Shown here one piece after another: positions 1 to 7,480 of a DNA stretch of 33,565 nucleotides (within the stretch, counting starts at the first letter, position 1; every line of letters begins with the position of its first letter). The notes below the pieces were generated by a model, which saw nothing but the letters and a program-made list of their open reading frames with translations, ran no database searches and had not been told where the DNA came from. A program made the position numbers and the translations under genes. Origin of the DNA: HGM04593 sp045612305 (GTDB taxonomy: Bacteria > Bacteroidota > Bacteroidia > Bacteroidales > Bacteroidaceae); the NCBI GenBank assembly GCA_045612305.1, contig JAZKYU010000039.1:1-33565 (forward strand). Direction: 5' to 3'.

Positions 1-250
1 GCAACCCTCAAACACCGGTTTACATGAACTTGCAGCCTCCAAGACGCACGGCTCGTACATCGCTGCACGACCGGTGGGCTCTTACCCCACCTTCTCACCC
101 TTACCCTTGCGGGCGGTTATTTTCTTCTGCGTTACTCCGCCCTCGCAGACAGCTTTCTGTTAGGAAGTGGAGTGCTCTGTGCTGCCCGGACTTTCCTCTT
201 TTGTCTTGCGACAACAGCGACAAGCCGGTCGACTGTGTTGTTTGTTTTCC
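1..250 (-). ncRNA. rnpB: RNase P RNA (bacterial type A), 3' part cut off by the window edge
   Basis: This is the catalytic RNA of ribonuclease P, which matures the 5' ends of tRNAs. Read on the minus strand it contains the family signature GAGGAAAGTCCGGGC (around 184-198) followed by the CAGAGCA element, and further on the GCAAGGGTAAGGGTGAGAAG segment and the GGTAAGAGCCCACCG segment, which are the conserved core of type A RNase P RNA. The 5' end is placed near 250 because a TATCTTTG promoter box lies just upstream. Bacterial RNase P RNAs are usually 350-400 nt, so roughly the last third lies outside the window. Small open frames over this stretch are spurious. Confidence 0.95.
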
Positions 251-255
251 GGGTG

Positions 256-263
256 CAAAGATA
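256..263 (-). promoter_or_regulatory. Promoter -7 box (TATCTTTG) of rnpB
   Basis: The minus strand reads TATCTTTG, an exact match to the Bacteroidota -7 consensus TAnnTTTG, about 6 nt before the expected RNase P RNA start. The usual -33 TTTG at 17-20 nt spacing is not clear; a TTTG lies only 11 nt upstream, inside a T-rich tract. Confidence 0.7.
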
Positions 264-395
264 CTCTTTTTTTGCAAAAGAATAAAATAAAAACGTGCTT
301 GCGTTTAACAAATGTGAAAAAAATATCGTAAAAGTAAAACGACTGTTAAAAGTGCATCGCATCCGTTAATTATACTCAAAAAAGAGCATCAAGGT

Positions 396-426
396 ATTGC
401 TTGCAAACATACTTACGCTATATTTG
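396..426 (+). promoter_or_regulatory. Promoter of the htrA-type protease gene
   Basis: A TATATTTG box at 419-426 matches TAnnTTTG exactly, with ATTG at 396-399 and a 19-nt spacer. It implies a transcript start near 433 and a leader of about 75 nt. The rest of 264-506 is A/T rich and shows nothing else recognisable. Confidence 0.7.
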
Positions 427-506
427 CGCCACGGAACACAGCAAACGTGTGTGTTCTGTGTAGTTAACATTTAACTCGTAAATTAACCAAAAAATAATAT
501 GTGATT

Positions 507-1997
507 ATGAAAAAAGTATTTATAAAATTCTTTTTTGGAGCTACGGTGGTTGCTGCAAGCGCACTTGTAGCCGGCTATACCGCGTATCGCGTGTCGGCAA
601 GCTCTTTTGTGGCAGAAAACGAGCCTGCTCCTTTGGGCGAAGAGAGGACTTTTGTCACAAAAGCTGCGTTGCCTGCGACAACAAACGGCTTGCAACGTAC
701 CGACCTCACTGCTGCCGCCGAAAAATCGGTGCACGCGGTAGTGCACATAAAATCTACCGCAAAGGGGAAAACTGCGGTTGTGCGCCGTGCTCCCGATATT
801 TATGACTTCTTTTTTGGCGACGGCATGGGGCGTCAACAGCGTGTGCAGACACAACCTCGTGTGGGCTTCGGCTCGGGAGTTATTTTGAGCGACGACGGCT
901 ATATTGTAACAAACAACCACGTTATAGATGGTGCCGACGAGATACAGGTGACGCTTAACGACAACCGCACATACCCGGCTCGCCTTGTAGGCACTGATGC
1001 AACCACCGACCTTGCGCTAGTAAAGATAGATAGCGAGGATAAATTGCCTTTCCTCTCTGTGGGCGACAGCGATAATCTTAAAATAGGAGAGTGGGTGCTT
1101 GCCGTGGGCAACCCATTTAACCTCACATCGACGGTTACTGCGGGTATTGTGAGCGCAAAGGCTCGTTCTCTTGGTGTTTACGACGGGGGTATAGAGTCGT
1201 TTATACAAACCGACGCTGCTATAAATCAAGGAAACAGCGGCGGCGCACTTGTGAACGCCAACGGCGAGCTTGTTGGCATAAACTCGGTGCTTTCTTCACC
1301 CACAGGGTCGTATGCAGGTTATGGTTTTGCTATCCCCACATCTATAATGACAAAGGTTGTGTCCGACCTAAAGGAGTTTGGCGCAGTGCAGCGTGCCGTG
1401 CTTGGTATTGTGGGTGGTACTGTGACGGCTGAACTTAACGAAAAAGAAAATCTGGGTACGGTTGACGGCGTTTATGTGTCGGACGTGATAGAAGACGGAG
1501 CAGCAAAGGCTGCCGGCATAAAAAAAGGTGATGTTGTTGTGGCCTTTAACGGAAAACCTGTGAAAACTATGCCCGAGCTACAGGAGACTCTTGCAAAAAC
1601 AATGCCCGGCACCAAGGTTAAGGTTAAGGTTGTACGTGATAAAAAGGAGAAAGAGTATGATGTTACGCTTGTGAACGTGCAAGGCAACACAAATGTGGTT
1701 AAAAACATAGACATCGACCTTCTTGGCGCATCGTTCAAGCCAATCGATGAGAAAGAAAAAGCCTTCTTTAAAATAACCTATGGTCTAAAGGTTGTGGATG
1801 TGAGTGAGGGACTTTTCTCTAAGTATGGCGTGAAAAAAGGTGTCGTGATACAGAAAATTAACGGCACAGCAGTGCGCACTATAGAGGAACTGCAAAGGAT
1901 AGTAAAGCAGGCCAACAGCTCCACCGAGCCCGTACTATTTATATCGGGTTATAACGCCGCCGGCCAACGAGTATTTTACTCCGTGCCCCTGCAGTAA
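507..1997 (+). CDS. htrA: Periplasmic HtrA/Do-family serine protease with two PDZ domains
   Basis: A trypsin-fold protease-chaperone of the DegP/DegQ family that degrades or refolds damaged envelope proteins. I chose the ATG at 507 (496 aa). A GTG at 501 is in frame but the N-terminus MKKVFIKFFF reads best from 507, and an ATG at 499 is followed at once by a stop. Residues 1-30 form a signal or anchor segment. The catalytic triad is His138 (TNNHVIDG), Asp168 (ATTDLALVKI) and Ser244 (GNSGGALVN). A first PDZ domain spans about 290-390 and a second about 400-496, so the layout is that of full-length Do proteases. It has its own promoter and ends at a strong hairpin terminator. The family is certain; whether it is functionally DegP- or DegQ-like cannot be told. 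Confidence 0.95.
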   Translation: MKKVFIKFFFGATVVAASALVAGYTAYRVSASSFVAENEPAPLGEERTFVTKAALPATTNGLQRTDLTAAAEKSVHAVVHIKSTAKGKTAVVRRAPDIYDFFFGDGMGRQQRVQTQPRVGFGSGVILSDDGYIVTNNHVIDGADEIQVTLNDNRTYPARLVGTDATTDLALVKIDSEDKLPFLSVGDSDNLKIGEWVLAVGNPFNLTSTVTAGIVSAKARSLGVYDGGIESFIQTDAAINQGNSGGALVNANGELVGINSVLSSPTGSYAGYGFAIPTSIMTKVVSDLKEFGAVQRAVLGIVGGTVTAELNEKENLGTVDGVYVSDVIEDGAAKAAGIKKGDVVVAFNGKPVKTMPELQETLAKTMPGTKVKVKVVRDKKEKEYDVTLVNVQGNTNVVKNIDIDLLGASFKPIDEKEKAFFKITYGLKVVDVSEGLFSKYGVKKGVVIQKINGTAVRTIEELQRIVKQANSSTEPVLFISGYNAAGQRVFYSVPLQ

Positions 1998-2012
1998 CAA
2001 CCCGCACAAAGA

Positions 2013-2049
2013 AATTCGACCTCCAAGGCTTGGCTTTGGAGGTCGAATT
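2013..2049. terminator. Bidirectional terminator between htrA and the porin gene
   Basis: A perfect 14-bp inverted repeat (arms 2013-2026 and 2036-2049, 9-nt loop) lies between the convergent stop codons of the protease and the porin. The outer A/T pairs give an A-rich and T-rich flank in each direction, so it probably stops both transcripts. Confidence 0.85.
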
Positions 2050-2072
2050 ATATACAGACAAGATGTTTGTCG

Positions 2073-3239
2073 TTAGAAAGAAATTTGCAACTGCGATATA
2101 ACCTCGCGTGAAATTGCACCAGCCTTTGAGCGGGTGTAAACAAAATGTGCCGAAAGGCGGCAACGCTTGTAAATCCAGTATTGTGCGCCTGCGGTGTAGG
2201 TGTTGAGCTCGGTCATCCAGCCTTCTTTATCTATAAGTTTTTGTTCCGCTTTGCTGCAATTTATGTTCTTGTCGAGATAGTCCCAGTTAAGTATAAGGTC
2301 GAACTTCTTTATAGGTGTGTATACAAAATTTATATATCCTCCCTGTGAGTGTATGCCTCCATCGTAACCTTTTATGTACTCGGCACGCAGGTATAGGGGA
2401 GAGTATGCGGCTTCGACACCCACGTTCCAGCGATGACGCGAATAGTCCTCACCCAAGTTTGCGTTGCCATAGAGCGATGTAGCTTGTGCGTGGCCTGTGC
2501 CTACGAGGAAAGAGCCCTCTATCAACAACTCCTTTGTGGGCATATATTTGAGCATACCTATAATATCCTTTTGGCTGTTGTTCTCTTTTTGATTCATACC
2601 AGGCCCGTTGAACACACCAAGGCTGTAGTTCATTAGATAACGCCCGTTTTTGTTCTTCCAAAAATCTCCGGTGAACATAACGCCCATATCGCGCGCTACG
2701 TGGTTGCCCACAAGCGGGTCGCTTGCTATGCCTGCAAGGTAGAGCACCGAGGGGTCGAAGAGAATGGTGCTTAAATAGGTGGGCGAGAAAAGGCTCTCGA
2801 GCGTGAAGGGCTGCTTGAACTGTCCTACACGCACCTGCAACCAAGGTTTAAAAGCATACTGTGCATAATATTCGTGCAGCTCAGACACTGCAGCGTCGTA
2901 CATAAGGAAGAAACTCAGCTTTTTTGTTATCTGCGCATCGGCCATAAGGATAATGCGCTTCACCTCGCCACCATTTGTGTTCTGCTTGTTCACTCGCTTG
3001 TAGTCGTACCACATTTGCCCGTAACCGAAGAGTTTTAAGCGGCTTAAACCTATCTCCAAGTCCAGCGAGTTTATTGCAGCTCGCGTCTCCATAGTTTTTG
3101 CAAGAGAAGCGTCGGGGTAGGTTGTTGTCGATACGCCAAAATCCACACTTTTGTTTATAGCTTCCATAATGCCGTCGTCGGCCTTAATTGTGGCTGCGCC
3201 GGCAAACATCAATAAAGCAGTTAAGAGTATTTTATTCAT
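2073..3239 (-). CDS. OprO/OprP-type outer-membrane porin
   Basis: An outer-membrane beta-barrel of the phosphate-selective porin O/P family, which forms anion or general solute channels. I start it at the ATG at 3239 (388 aa), giving a clean signal peptide (MNKILLTALLMFAGAATIKA, cleavage after about residue 20); a longer in-frame start at 3281 would put 14 poorly fitting residues before it. The body has the family's alternating aromatic strands and the GQFKQPF segment after a VRVGQ strand, a region typical of this family. It ends in the terminal Phe (QLQISF) expected of a barrel inserted by the BAM machinery. No regulatory neighbours (pho genes) are seen, so phosphate as substrate is unproven. 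Confidence 0.88.
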   Translation of the reverse strand: MNKILLTALLMFAGAATIKADDGIMEAINKSVDFGVSTTTYPDASLAKTMETRAAINSLDLEIGLSRLKLFGYGQMWYDYKRVNKQNTNGGEVKRIILMADAQITKKLSFFLMYDAAVSELHEYYAQYAFKPWLQVRVGQFKQPFTLESLFSPTYLSTILFDPSVLYLAGIASDPLVGNHVARDMGVMFTGDFWKNKNGRYLMNYSLGVFNGPGMNQKENNSQKDIIGMLKYMPTKELLIEGSFLVGTGHAQATSLYGNANLGEDYSRHRWNVGVEAAYSPLYLRAEYIKGYDGGIHSQGGYINFVYTPIKKFDLILNWDYLDKNINCSKAEQKLIDKEGWMTELNTYTAGAQYWIYKRCRLSAHFVYTRSKAGAISREVISQLQISF

Positions 3240-3258
3240 AGATACAAATTTTAACAAA

Positions 3259-3266
3259 CGAAGGTA
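3259..3266 (-). promoter_or_regulatory. Probable porin promoter, variant -7 box TACCTTCG
   Basis: The minus strand has TACCTTCG, one base off TAnnTTTG, with a TTG about 17 nt upstream. The transcript would begin about 12 nt before the ATG at 3239, which supports the shorter start for the porin. Confidence 0.45.
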
Positions 3267-3328
3267 ATAAAAAAACGCCACAACTCACTCCTGAGTGCGA
3301 AAAATATCATCTATTACCGTTTTTTTAC

Positions 3329-3336
3329 TAATTTTG
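3329..3336 (+). promoter_or_regulatory. Promoter -7 box (TAATTTTG) of the EamA transporter gene
   Basis: Exact TAnnTTTG match, giving a transcript start near 3343 and a leader of about 20 nt. No good -33 TTTG is visible; the upstream stretch is a T-run. Confidence 0.55.
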
Positions 3337-3363
3337 TACCCGAAACACAATTTACAAGTATAA

Positions 3364-4266
3364 ATGGGAAAAGGTAATCTGAAAGGGCACTTGGCTTGCT
3401 TTGTAGCTTATGTGATATTCGGGCTTAATATTATTGTTACAAAGGATATTATGGGCTGCGAAATTATATCGCCTATGGCTCTCTTTTGCCTGCGTTCTGT
3501 GGGTGCAGGGTTGCTGTTCTGGTTGTGTTCCCTTTTTATGCCCAAGGAGAAGGTTGCTCCGGCCGATTTTGTGCGCATATTTGCAGCGGCGTTCACAGGT
3601 TTTTTCCTCACTCAAATAACCTTCTTGGTGGGAATTTCCCACATAACCCCTATGGACTGTTCTATAATGACCTCCTTGTCGCCCATCTACACTATGTTTA
3701 TTGCAGCTGCGGTGCTTAAGGAACCCATAACCTTGAAAAAGGCGGGAGGTGTGCTTTTGAGCCTTGCCGGCGTTCTCTTTCTCATTTTGAACGGGGCTGT
3801 TACAGCAAACGGGGTGGTGGCTACCAAACCCTTAGGTGTGTTTATGATTTTTCTCAACGGCTTCTGCTTCTCGGTCTATTTGGGCGTGTTCAAGCCATTG
3901 ATTATGCGTTACTCCGTTGTTACGTTTATGAAGTGGATTTTTCTTTTTTCCTCGCTGCTTTCCCTCCCTTTTGCCGGTGGCGAGCTTCTCTCGGTCGACT
4001 ATGCGGGTGTGCAGCCTCGCTTCTTTGCAGAGTTGTTTTTTGCTGTGGTGTTTTCCACATTTATAACATACTTCCTCATCCCTGTAGGGCAAAAACTCTT
4101 GCGTCCCACGCTTGTGAGTATGTACTCTTATATGCAGCCTATTGTGGCGTCGGCTATAAGTATATACATCGGTATGGACACGCTGGGGTTGGGTAAAATA
4201 TTTGCTGCAGCAACGGTTTTCGCAGGCGTGTTGCTGGTCAATTACAGCCGTGCCGCAAAGCAGTAG
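3364..4266 (+). CDS. EamA/DMT-superfamily membrane transporter
   Basis: A 300-aa inner-membrane protein of the drug/metabolite transporter superfamily, which exports or imports small metabolites such as amino acids or nucleosides; the substrate cannot be deduced. Ten hydrophobic helices are seen, arranged as two EamA repeats (about residues 5-135 and 150-292). Each repeat ends with the characteristic helix, for example the KKAGGVLLSLAGVLFLI segment in the first and the GKIFAAATVFAGVLLVNY segment in the second. The length is typical of the family. It has its own promoter and a weak A/T-rich hairpin follows, so it is probably transcribed alone. Confidence 0.92.
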   Translation: MGKGNLKGHLACFVAYVIFGLNIIVTKDIMGCEIISPMALFCLRSVGAGLLFWLCSLFMPKEKVAPADFVRIFAAAFTGFFLTQITFLVGISHITPMDCSIMTSLSPIYTMFIAAAVLKEPITLKKAGGVLLSLAGVLFLILNGAVTANGVVATKPLGVFMIFLNGFCFSVYLGVFKPLIMRYSVVTFMKWIFLFSSLLSLPFAGGELLSVDYAGVQPRFFAELFFAVVFSTFITYFLIPVGQKLLRPTLVSMYSYMQPIVASAISIYIGMDTLGLGKIFAAATVFAGVLLVNYSRAAKQ

Positions 4267-4278
4267 GAGAGGCACGAT

Positions 4279-4309
4279 TTTGTCGTTTGCAAATAAAGTG
4301 TTACTTTTA
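4279..4309 (+). promoter_or_regulatory. Likely promoter of the yqaE pair
   Basis: TTTG at 4279-4282, a 19-nt spacer, and TACTTTTA at 4302-4309 (seven of eight bases of TAnnTTTG). It would start a transcript near 4316 covering the YqaE pair and probably the three genes after them. Confidence 0.5.
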
Positions 4310-4323
4310 CAAAGTAATTTTTT
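4301..4323 (+). terminator. Weak A/T-rich hairpin and T-run after the transporter gene
   Basis: A perfect 7-bp inverted repeat TTACTTT/AAAGTAA with a 3-nt loop (4301-4317) is followed by six T (4318-4323). This has the form of an intrinsic terminator, but the stem is almost all A/T. It overlaps the -7 box of the promoter proposed for the next genes, so it could instead be an operator-like palindrome. Confidence 0.5.
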
Positions 4324-4349
4324 AATAGTGTATGATGCCTTCTTTTTTA

Positions 4350-4517
4350 ATGTCACTTATCCGACTGTTTTGGGCAATTGTATTACCTCCCTTAGCGGTA
4401 ATTGACCAGGGATGTGGCTCTGTCATAATTGTTTTTCTGCTTACACTTTGCGGATGGGTGCCGGGGATTGTTGCGGCGTTGATTATTTTGAATAAATCCA
4501 AACAGATACATATATAA
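4350..4517 (+). CDS. YqaE/Pmp3-family small membrane protein, first copy
   Basis: A 55-aa inner-membrane proteolipid of the Pmp3/YqaE (UPF0057) family. Members in yeast, plants and bacteria are linked to membrane potential and to salt, cold or envelope stress. The family core PPLAVIDQGCGS is present at about residues 13-24, followed by a second helix with GWVPGIVAAL. The ATG at 4350 is chosen because the adjacent duplicate begins at the same residue (MSLIR); in-frame ATGs at 4332 and 4335 would add six residues with no counterpart. It is one of two tandem copies that are similar at DNA level and probably heads a five-gene transcript. Confidence 0.88.
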   Translation: MSLIRLFWAIVLPPLAVIDQGCGSVIIVFLLTLCGWVPGIVAALIILNKSKQIHI

Positions 4518-4521
4518 TATT

Positions 4522-4680
4522 ATGTCACTTATAAGAGTACTTTTATCTATTTTCTTCCCTCCCTTGGCTGTTATAGACCAGGGGTGTGGCTCTGTTATTA
4601 TTGTTTTTCTGCTCACACTATGCGGCTGGGTGCCTGGTGTTATAGCAGCGTTGATTATTTTAAATAACACAAATAAGTAA
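4522..4680 (+). CDS. YqaE/Pmp3-family small membrane protein, second copy
   Basis: A 52-aa protein (MSLIRVLLSIFFPPLAV at the start), paralogous to the gene ending 4 bp upstream. Both share the family core (PPLAVIDQGCGS) and the second hydrophobic segment (VIIVFLLTLCGWVPG), differing mainly in the first helix and in the C-terminal residues (NNTNK versus NKSKQIHI). The two genes are a direct repeat with a period of 172 bp. Its stop is 3 bp before the ATG of the NifX-like gene, which suggests co-translation. The two proteins may form hetero-oligomers or be regulated together; this is inference. Confidence 0.9.
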   Translation: MSLIRVLLSIFFPPLAVIDQGCGSVIIVFLLTLCGWVPGVIAALIILNNTNK

Positions 4681-4683
4681 GGT

Positions 4684-5034
4684 ATGAAGATTGCTGTTCC
4701 GACACGTGAAGGTGTGGTCGATAACCACTTTGGACATTGCGACCACTATACAATATTTACAATAACCGATGGGGTAGTAAAGATGAAAGAAATTCTGCCC
4801 TCGCCACAAGGGTGTGGCTGCAAGTCGGGCATAGCTCTTGTCCTTCGCCAAAAAGGTGTGCAGGTGATGCTTGCAGGCAATATGGGTGAGGGTGCAAAGA
4901 ATGTGCTCGAGGGAAACGATATTAAAGTTGTTCGTGGGCAAAGCGGAAACATCGATGAGCTTGTTGCTGCATACATTGCAGGCAACGTAAAAGACAGTGG
5001 CGAGAGTTGTTCGCACCACGAGTGTAACGGGTAA
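4684..5034 (+). CDS. NifX/NafY-like (dinitrogenase iron-molybdenum cofactor family) small protein
   Basis: A 116-aa protein of the Nitro_FeMo-Co fold family. In nitrogen fixers such proteins carry FeMo-cofactor precursors; in anaerobes many stand-alone members occur whose role is unclear, perhaps metal-sulfur cluster binding. The start MKIAVPTREGVVDNHFGHC is the family hallmark, and GCGCKSGIA (about residues 43-51) and a tail with CSHHEC supply possible metal ligands. No nif gene is nearby, so nitrogen fixation is not implied. It starts 3 bp after the second YqaE gene and 14 bp before the next gene. Confidence 0.88.
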   Translation: MKIAVPTREGVVDNHFGHCDHYTIFTITDGVVKMKEILPSPQGCGCKSGIALVLRQKGVQVMLAGNMGEGAKNVLEGNDIKVVRGQSGNIDELVAAYIAGNVKDSGESCSHHECNG

Positions 5035-5048
5035 TTAAAAACGTATTT

Positions 5049-5609
5049 ATGGAGACATCGACCTATCTTGATACTTTTGAGCAGAAACTTCGCGAGGAGT
5101 TGGTGAAATTGTGTCGTTCATATTTGAACATAGAAGGCGTTTTGCCCTCATCGCAGGATGTTGAAGAGCGTTGGGCACTTCTTGCCCCCGAGTATATGCA
5201 CGACGCCGTTCCGCAGATAAACGACTATCCCACAGTTTCTATAGCTTGGGCAGGTTATCTGGGTATGGCCGTTGCAAACGACTGGGACAGCGACTGGGAA
5301 AAGCTCAAAGAGCGCCCTTATAGTGAGTATTACGGCGCCGAGGGCTTCGACGATATGGACGAAAATATTATGCACAATATTTTGGGGTTTGCACCCGACT
5401 CGCAAGAGACAAAAGATACCGAGGCGATGATGCGTCGCTTGGCCCAGCTTGCTCTAACCCTGCTGCGTCGCGAGAATATCGAGCCACAAAGCCCTTCGGC
5501 TTTTTATGCCTACACACGAGTTATTAAAACCATCTTCTGCATTGGCGCAAGCATAGAACTTATGCGTTTGGGCTATGTGTGCCAGAAAGTTAATATGCCG
5601 CTTAATTAA
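5049..5609 (+). CDS. Conserved-looking soluble protein of unknown function
   Basis: I do not recognise this 186-aa protein. It has no signal peptide or membrane helix and looks mostly helical and acidic. Visible features are an N-terminal helix (about 5-27), a tryptophan-rich middle (DWDSDWEKLK near residue 78) and a hydrophobic helix near 150-175 with FCIGASIELMRLGYV. Codon use and composition match the neighbours, and it sits 14 bp after the NifX-like gene and 6 bp before the HD hydrolase gene, so it is probably made with them. No function is proposed. Confidence 0.8.
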   Translation: METSTYLDTFEQKLREELVKLCRSYLNIEGVLPSSQDVEERWALLAPEYMHDAVPQINDYPTVSIAWAGYLGMAVANDWDSDWEKLKERPYSEYYGAEGFDDMDENIMHNILGFAPDSQETKDTEAMMRRLAQLALTLLRRENIEPQSPSAFYAYTRVIKTIFCIGASIELMRLGYVCQKVNMPLN

Positions 5610-5615
5610 GATTTT

Positions 5616-6239
5616 ATGGAAAATTTATTACAACGAGCCATAGAGATAGCAACCATTGCTCACGAGGGGCAGGTGGACAAGAGCGGGCAGCCTTATATCG
5701 ACCACGTCTTGCGTGTGATGAACGCCGGCGCTAACATAGAAGAAAAAATTGTGGGCGTGTTGCACGATGTAGTAGAGGATAGTACTTGGTCTTTCGAGGC
5801 TCTTGCAGACGAGGGCTTCCCCTCTCACATAATTGCAGCTCTGCGCAGCATAACCAAGCGCTCTGCTACAGAGCCCTACGAGAAGTTTATAGAGCGTGTA
5901 AAGAAAAACCCTCTTGCGACGGCAGTGAAGCTAAACGACCTCACCGATAATATGGATATACGCCGTTTGCCCTACTTGTCGGACAAGGATGTAAAACGCC
6001 TCAAACGCTACCTCAAAGCATATAAAAAGCTCACCGGCGAGCCTGTCTACTCGCAAGAAGCTACAAAAACAGAGTATCCCAACGCCTACAAACCGTGGGA
6101 AGAGGAAGAAGATAGTGCCTTGCGCGACTTTGTGGCCGAACAACTCTCATATGACGAGATAGCCGACCACTTTCAGCGCAAACGCGGAGCTATAATTTCG
6201 CGCATAAAGCACCTTAAGATAGAAAAGGAGCAAGAGTAA
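5616..6239 (+). CDS. SpoT/Mesh1-type HD hydrolase with a C-terminal HTH-like segment
   Basis: A 207-aa protein. Residues 1-140 carry the HD domain of the (p)ppGpp hydrolase class (SpoT, Mesh1): AHEGQVDKSGQPYIDH with His30, the HD pair His50-Asp51 in GVLHDVVEDS with Glu54-Asp55, and KLNDLTDNM with Asp108, matching the metal and nucleotide sites. There is no synthetase domain, so it would be a small alarmone hydrolase or act on a related pyrophosphate. Residues 158-207 are a separate segment (PWEEEEDSALRDF, then YDEIADHFQRKRGAI) resembling small Myb/HTH-like DNA-binding modules that end in an R-x-x-x-AI-x-SR motif. The fusion suggests nucleic-acid-linked control, which is inference. Last gene of the cluster. 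Confidence 0.85.
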   Translation: MENLLQRAIEIATIAHEGQVDKSGQPYIDHVLRVMNAGANIEEKIVGVLHDVVEDSTWSFEALADEGFPSHIIAALRSITKRSATEPYEKFIERVKKNPLATAVKLNDLTDNMDIRRLPYLSDKDVKRLKRYLKAYKKLTGEPVYSQEATKTEYPNAYKPWEEEEDSALRDFVAEQLSYDEIADHFQRKRGAIISRIKHLKIEKEQE

Positions 6240-6277
6240 CTTCTCTAAAACTTTTCCCTGCTACACAAAAAGAATAA

Positions 6278-6295
6278 AAAGAATTTGTATTCTTT
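6278..6295 (+). terminator. Possible weak hairpin after the HD hydrolase gene
   Basis: AAAGAAT and ATTCTTT flank a 4-nt loop. The stem is A/T-only except for one pair and there is no real T-run; it overlaps the galE -33 box. Termination here is uncertain. Confidence 0.25.
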
Positions 6296-6314
6296 AAAAG
6301 AATATTTAACTTTG
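6284..6314 (+). promoter_or_regulatory. Strong promoter of galE
   Basis: TTTG at 6284-6287, a 19-nt spacer and TAACTTTG at 6307-6314: a full match to the Bacteroidota primary-sigma consensus. The leader is about 65 nt and A-rich before the ATG, as is usual for well-translated genes in this phylum. Confidence 0.8.
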
Positions 6315-6386
6315 TGACGTTGGGCGTTGTGCCGACAAAGTTTTGGCTATAAACAAAATTTAATAAACCAATAAAATAAAACAAAA

Positions 6387-7403
6387 ATGAAAATTCTATT
6401 AACCGGTGGTGCAGGTTTCATTGGAAGCCACACCTTGATTGAGCTCACAGAGGCAGGTCACGAGGCTGTAGTTGTTGACAACTTGGACAACTCATCTCCC
6501 ATCTCTTTGAAACGTGTTGCTAAAATTATCGGTAAGGAGGTTCCTTTCTACAAGGTAGACATCCGCGACCGTGAGGGCTTGCAGAAAGTGTTCGACGAGC
6601 ACAAGTTCGATGCTTGTATCCACTTTGCAGGTTTGAAGGCTGTAGGCGAGAGCTGTGCTAAACCCCTCGAGTACTACGAGAACAACATGAACGGTACTTT
6701 TCTACTTGCCGATGTTATGCGCAAGAACGGTTGCAAAAATATGATTTTCTCTTCAAGTGCTACCGTTTATGGCGACCCCGCTATCATCCCCATAACAGAG
6801 GAGTGCCCCAAAGGTAAATGCACCAACCCCTACGGACAGACAAAATCTATGCTCGAGGAGGTTCTTATGGATATCCAGAAAGCCGACAACGAGTGGAACA
6901 TCGTTCTTCTCCGTTACTTTAACCCCATCGGTGCTCACAAGAGCGGTACCATCGGTGAAAACCCCAACGGTATCCCCAACAACTTGATGCCCTATATAAC
7001 ACAAACAGCTGTAGGCAAGCGTGCTGAGCTTGGTGTGTTTGGCGATGACTACGACACGCACGACGGTACAGGTGTGCGCGACTACATCCACGTTGTTGAC
7101 CTTGCTCGTGCTCACGTTGCTGCTTTGAAAGCTATTGTTGAGAACAAGGGTATTGCTATCTACAACATCGGTACCGGTCACGGTTACTCTGTTTTGGATG
7201 TTGTTAAGGCTTTTGAGAAGGCTAACGGTGTTCCCGTTCCTTACGCTATCAAGCCCCGTCGTCCGGGTGACATCGCTACTTGCTACTGTAACCCTGCAAA
7301 AGCCGAGGCAGAGCTTGGCTGGAAAGCACAGTTTGGTATCGAGGAGATGTGCCGCGACAGCTGGAACTGGCAAAAGAACAACCCCAACGGTTTTGAAGAA
7401 TAA
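6387..7403 (+). CDS. galE: UDP-glucose 4-epimerase
   Basis: Interconverts UDP-glucose and UDP-galactose in the cytoplasm, feeding galactose use and surface glycan synthesis. The 338-aa length is that of GalE. The N-terminal Rossmann motif TGGAGFIGSH (residues 6-15) binds NAD; Asp31 follows the second strand; Ser122-Ser124 (FSSSATVYG) with Tyr149 and Lys153 (YGQTK) form the catalytic set. The segment HDGTGVRDYIHV and the later KPRRPGD are also typical of GalE. Its codons are enriched for aac, atc and ggt compared with neighbours, a sign of high expression that fits the strong promoter. It is transcribed alone, between its promoter and a strong terminator. Confidence 0.96.
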   Translation: MKILLTGGAGFIGSHTLIELTEAGHEAVVVDNLDNSSPISLKRVAKIIGKEVPFYKVDIRDREGLQKVFDEHKFDACIHFAGLKAVGESCAKPLEYYENNMNGTFLLADVMRKNGCKNMIFSSSATVYGDPAIIPITEECPKGKCTNPYGQTKSMLEEVLMDIQKADNEWNIVLLRYFNPIGAHKSGTIGENPNGIPNNLMPYITQTAVGKRAELGVFGDDYDTHDGTGVRDYIHVVDLARAHVAALKAIVENKGIAIYNIGTGHGYSVLDVVKAFEKANGVPVPYAIKPRRPGDIATCYCNPAKAEAELGWKAQFGIEEMCRDSWNWQKNNPNGFEE

Positions 7404-7423
7404 TAAAAACTTCAATACAACAG

Positions 7424-7448
7424 AAAAGGCCGCTTTTTGCGGCCTTTT
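7424..7448. terminator. Strong bidirectional terminator between galE and the aminotransferase gene
   Basis: A perfect 10-bp stem AAAAGGCCGC/GCGGCCTTTT with a TTTTT loop. The A-run and T-run on the outer ends serve both directions, and the flanking genes converge. Confidence 0.92.
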
Positions 7449-7480
7449 CTTGTTTTAAATTCTTTTTTTTAATAAGTTTT

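Noticed and set aside
24..290. Plus-strand 88-aa frame at the window start
   Set aside because: It lies on the opposite strand of RNase P RNA, whose conserved core explains the sequence.
483..920. Minus-strand 145-aa frame opposite the htrA-type gene
   Set aside because: The plus-strand frame holds an intact catalytic triad and promoter, so this is a shadow.
3240..3281. The longer start for the porin (about 14 residues upstream)
   Set aside because: It would add residues before a clean signal peptide and would start upstream of the probable promoter.
4684..5034. A nitrogen-fixation locus
   Set aside because: Only a family-level NifX-like protein is present; no nifH, nifD, nifK or nifB is seen.
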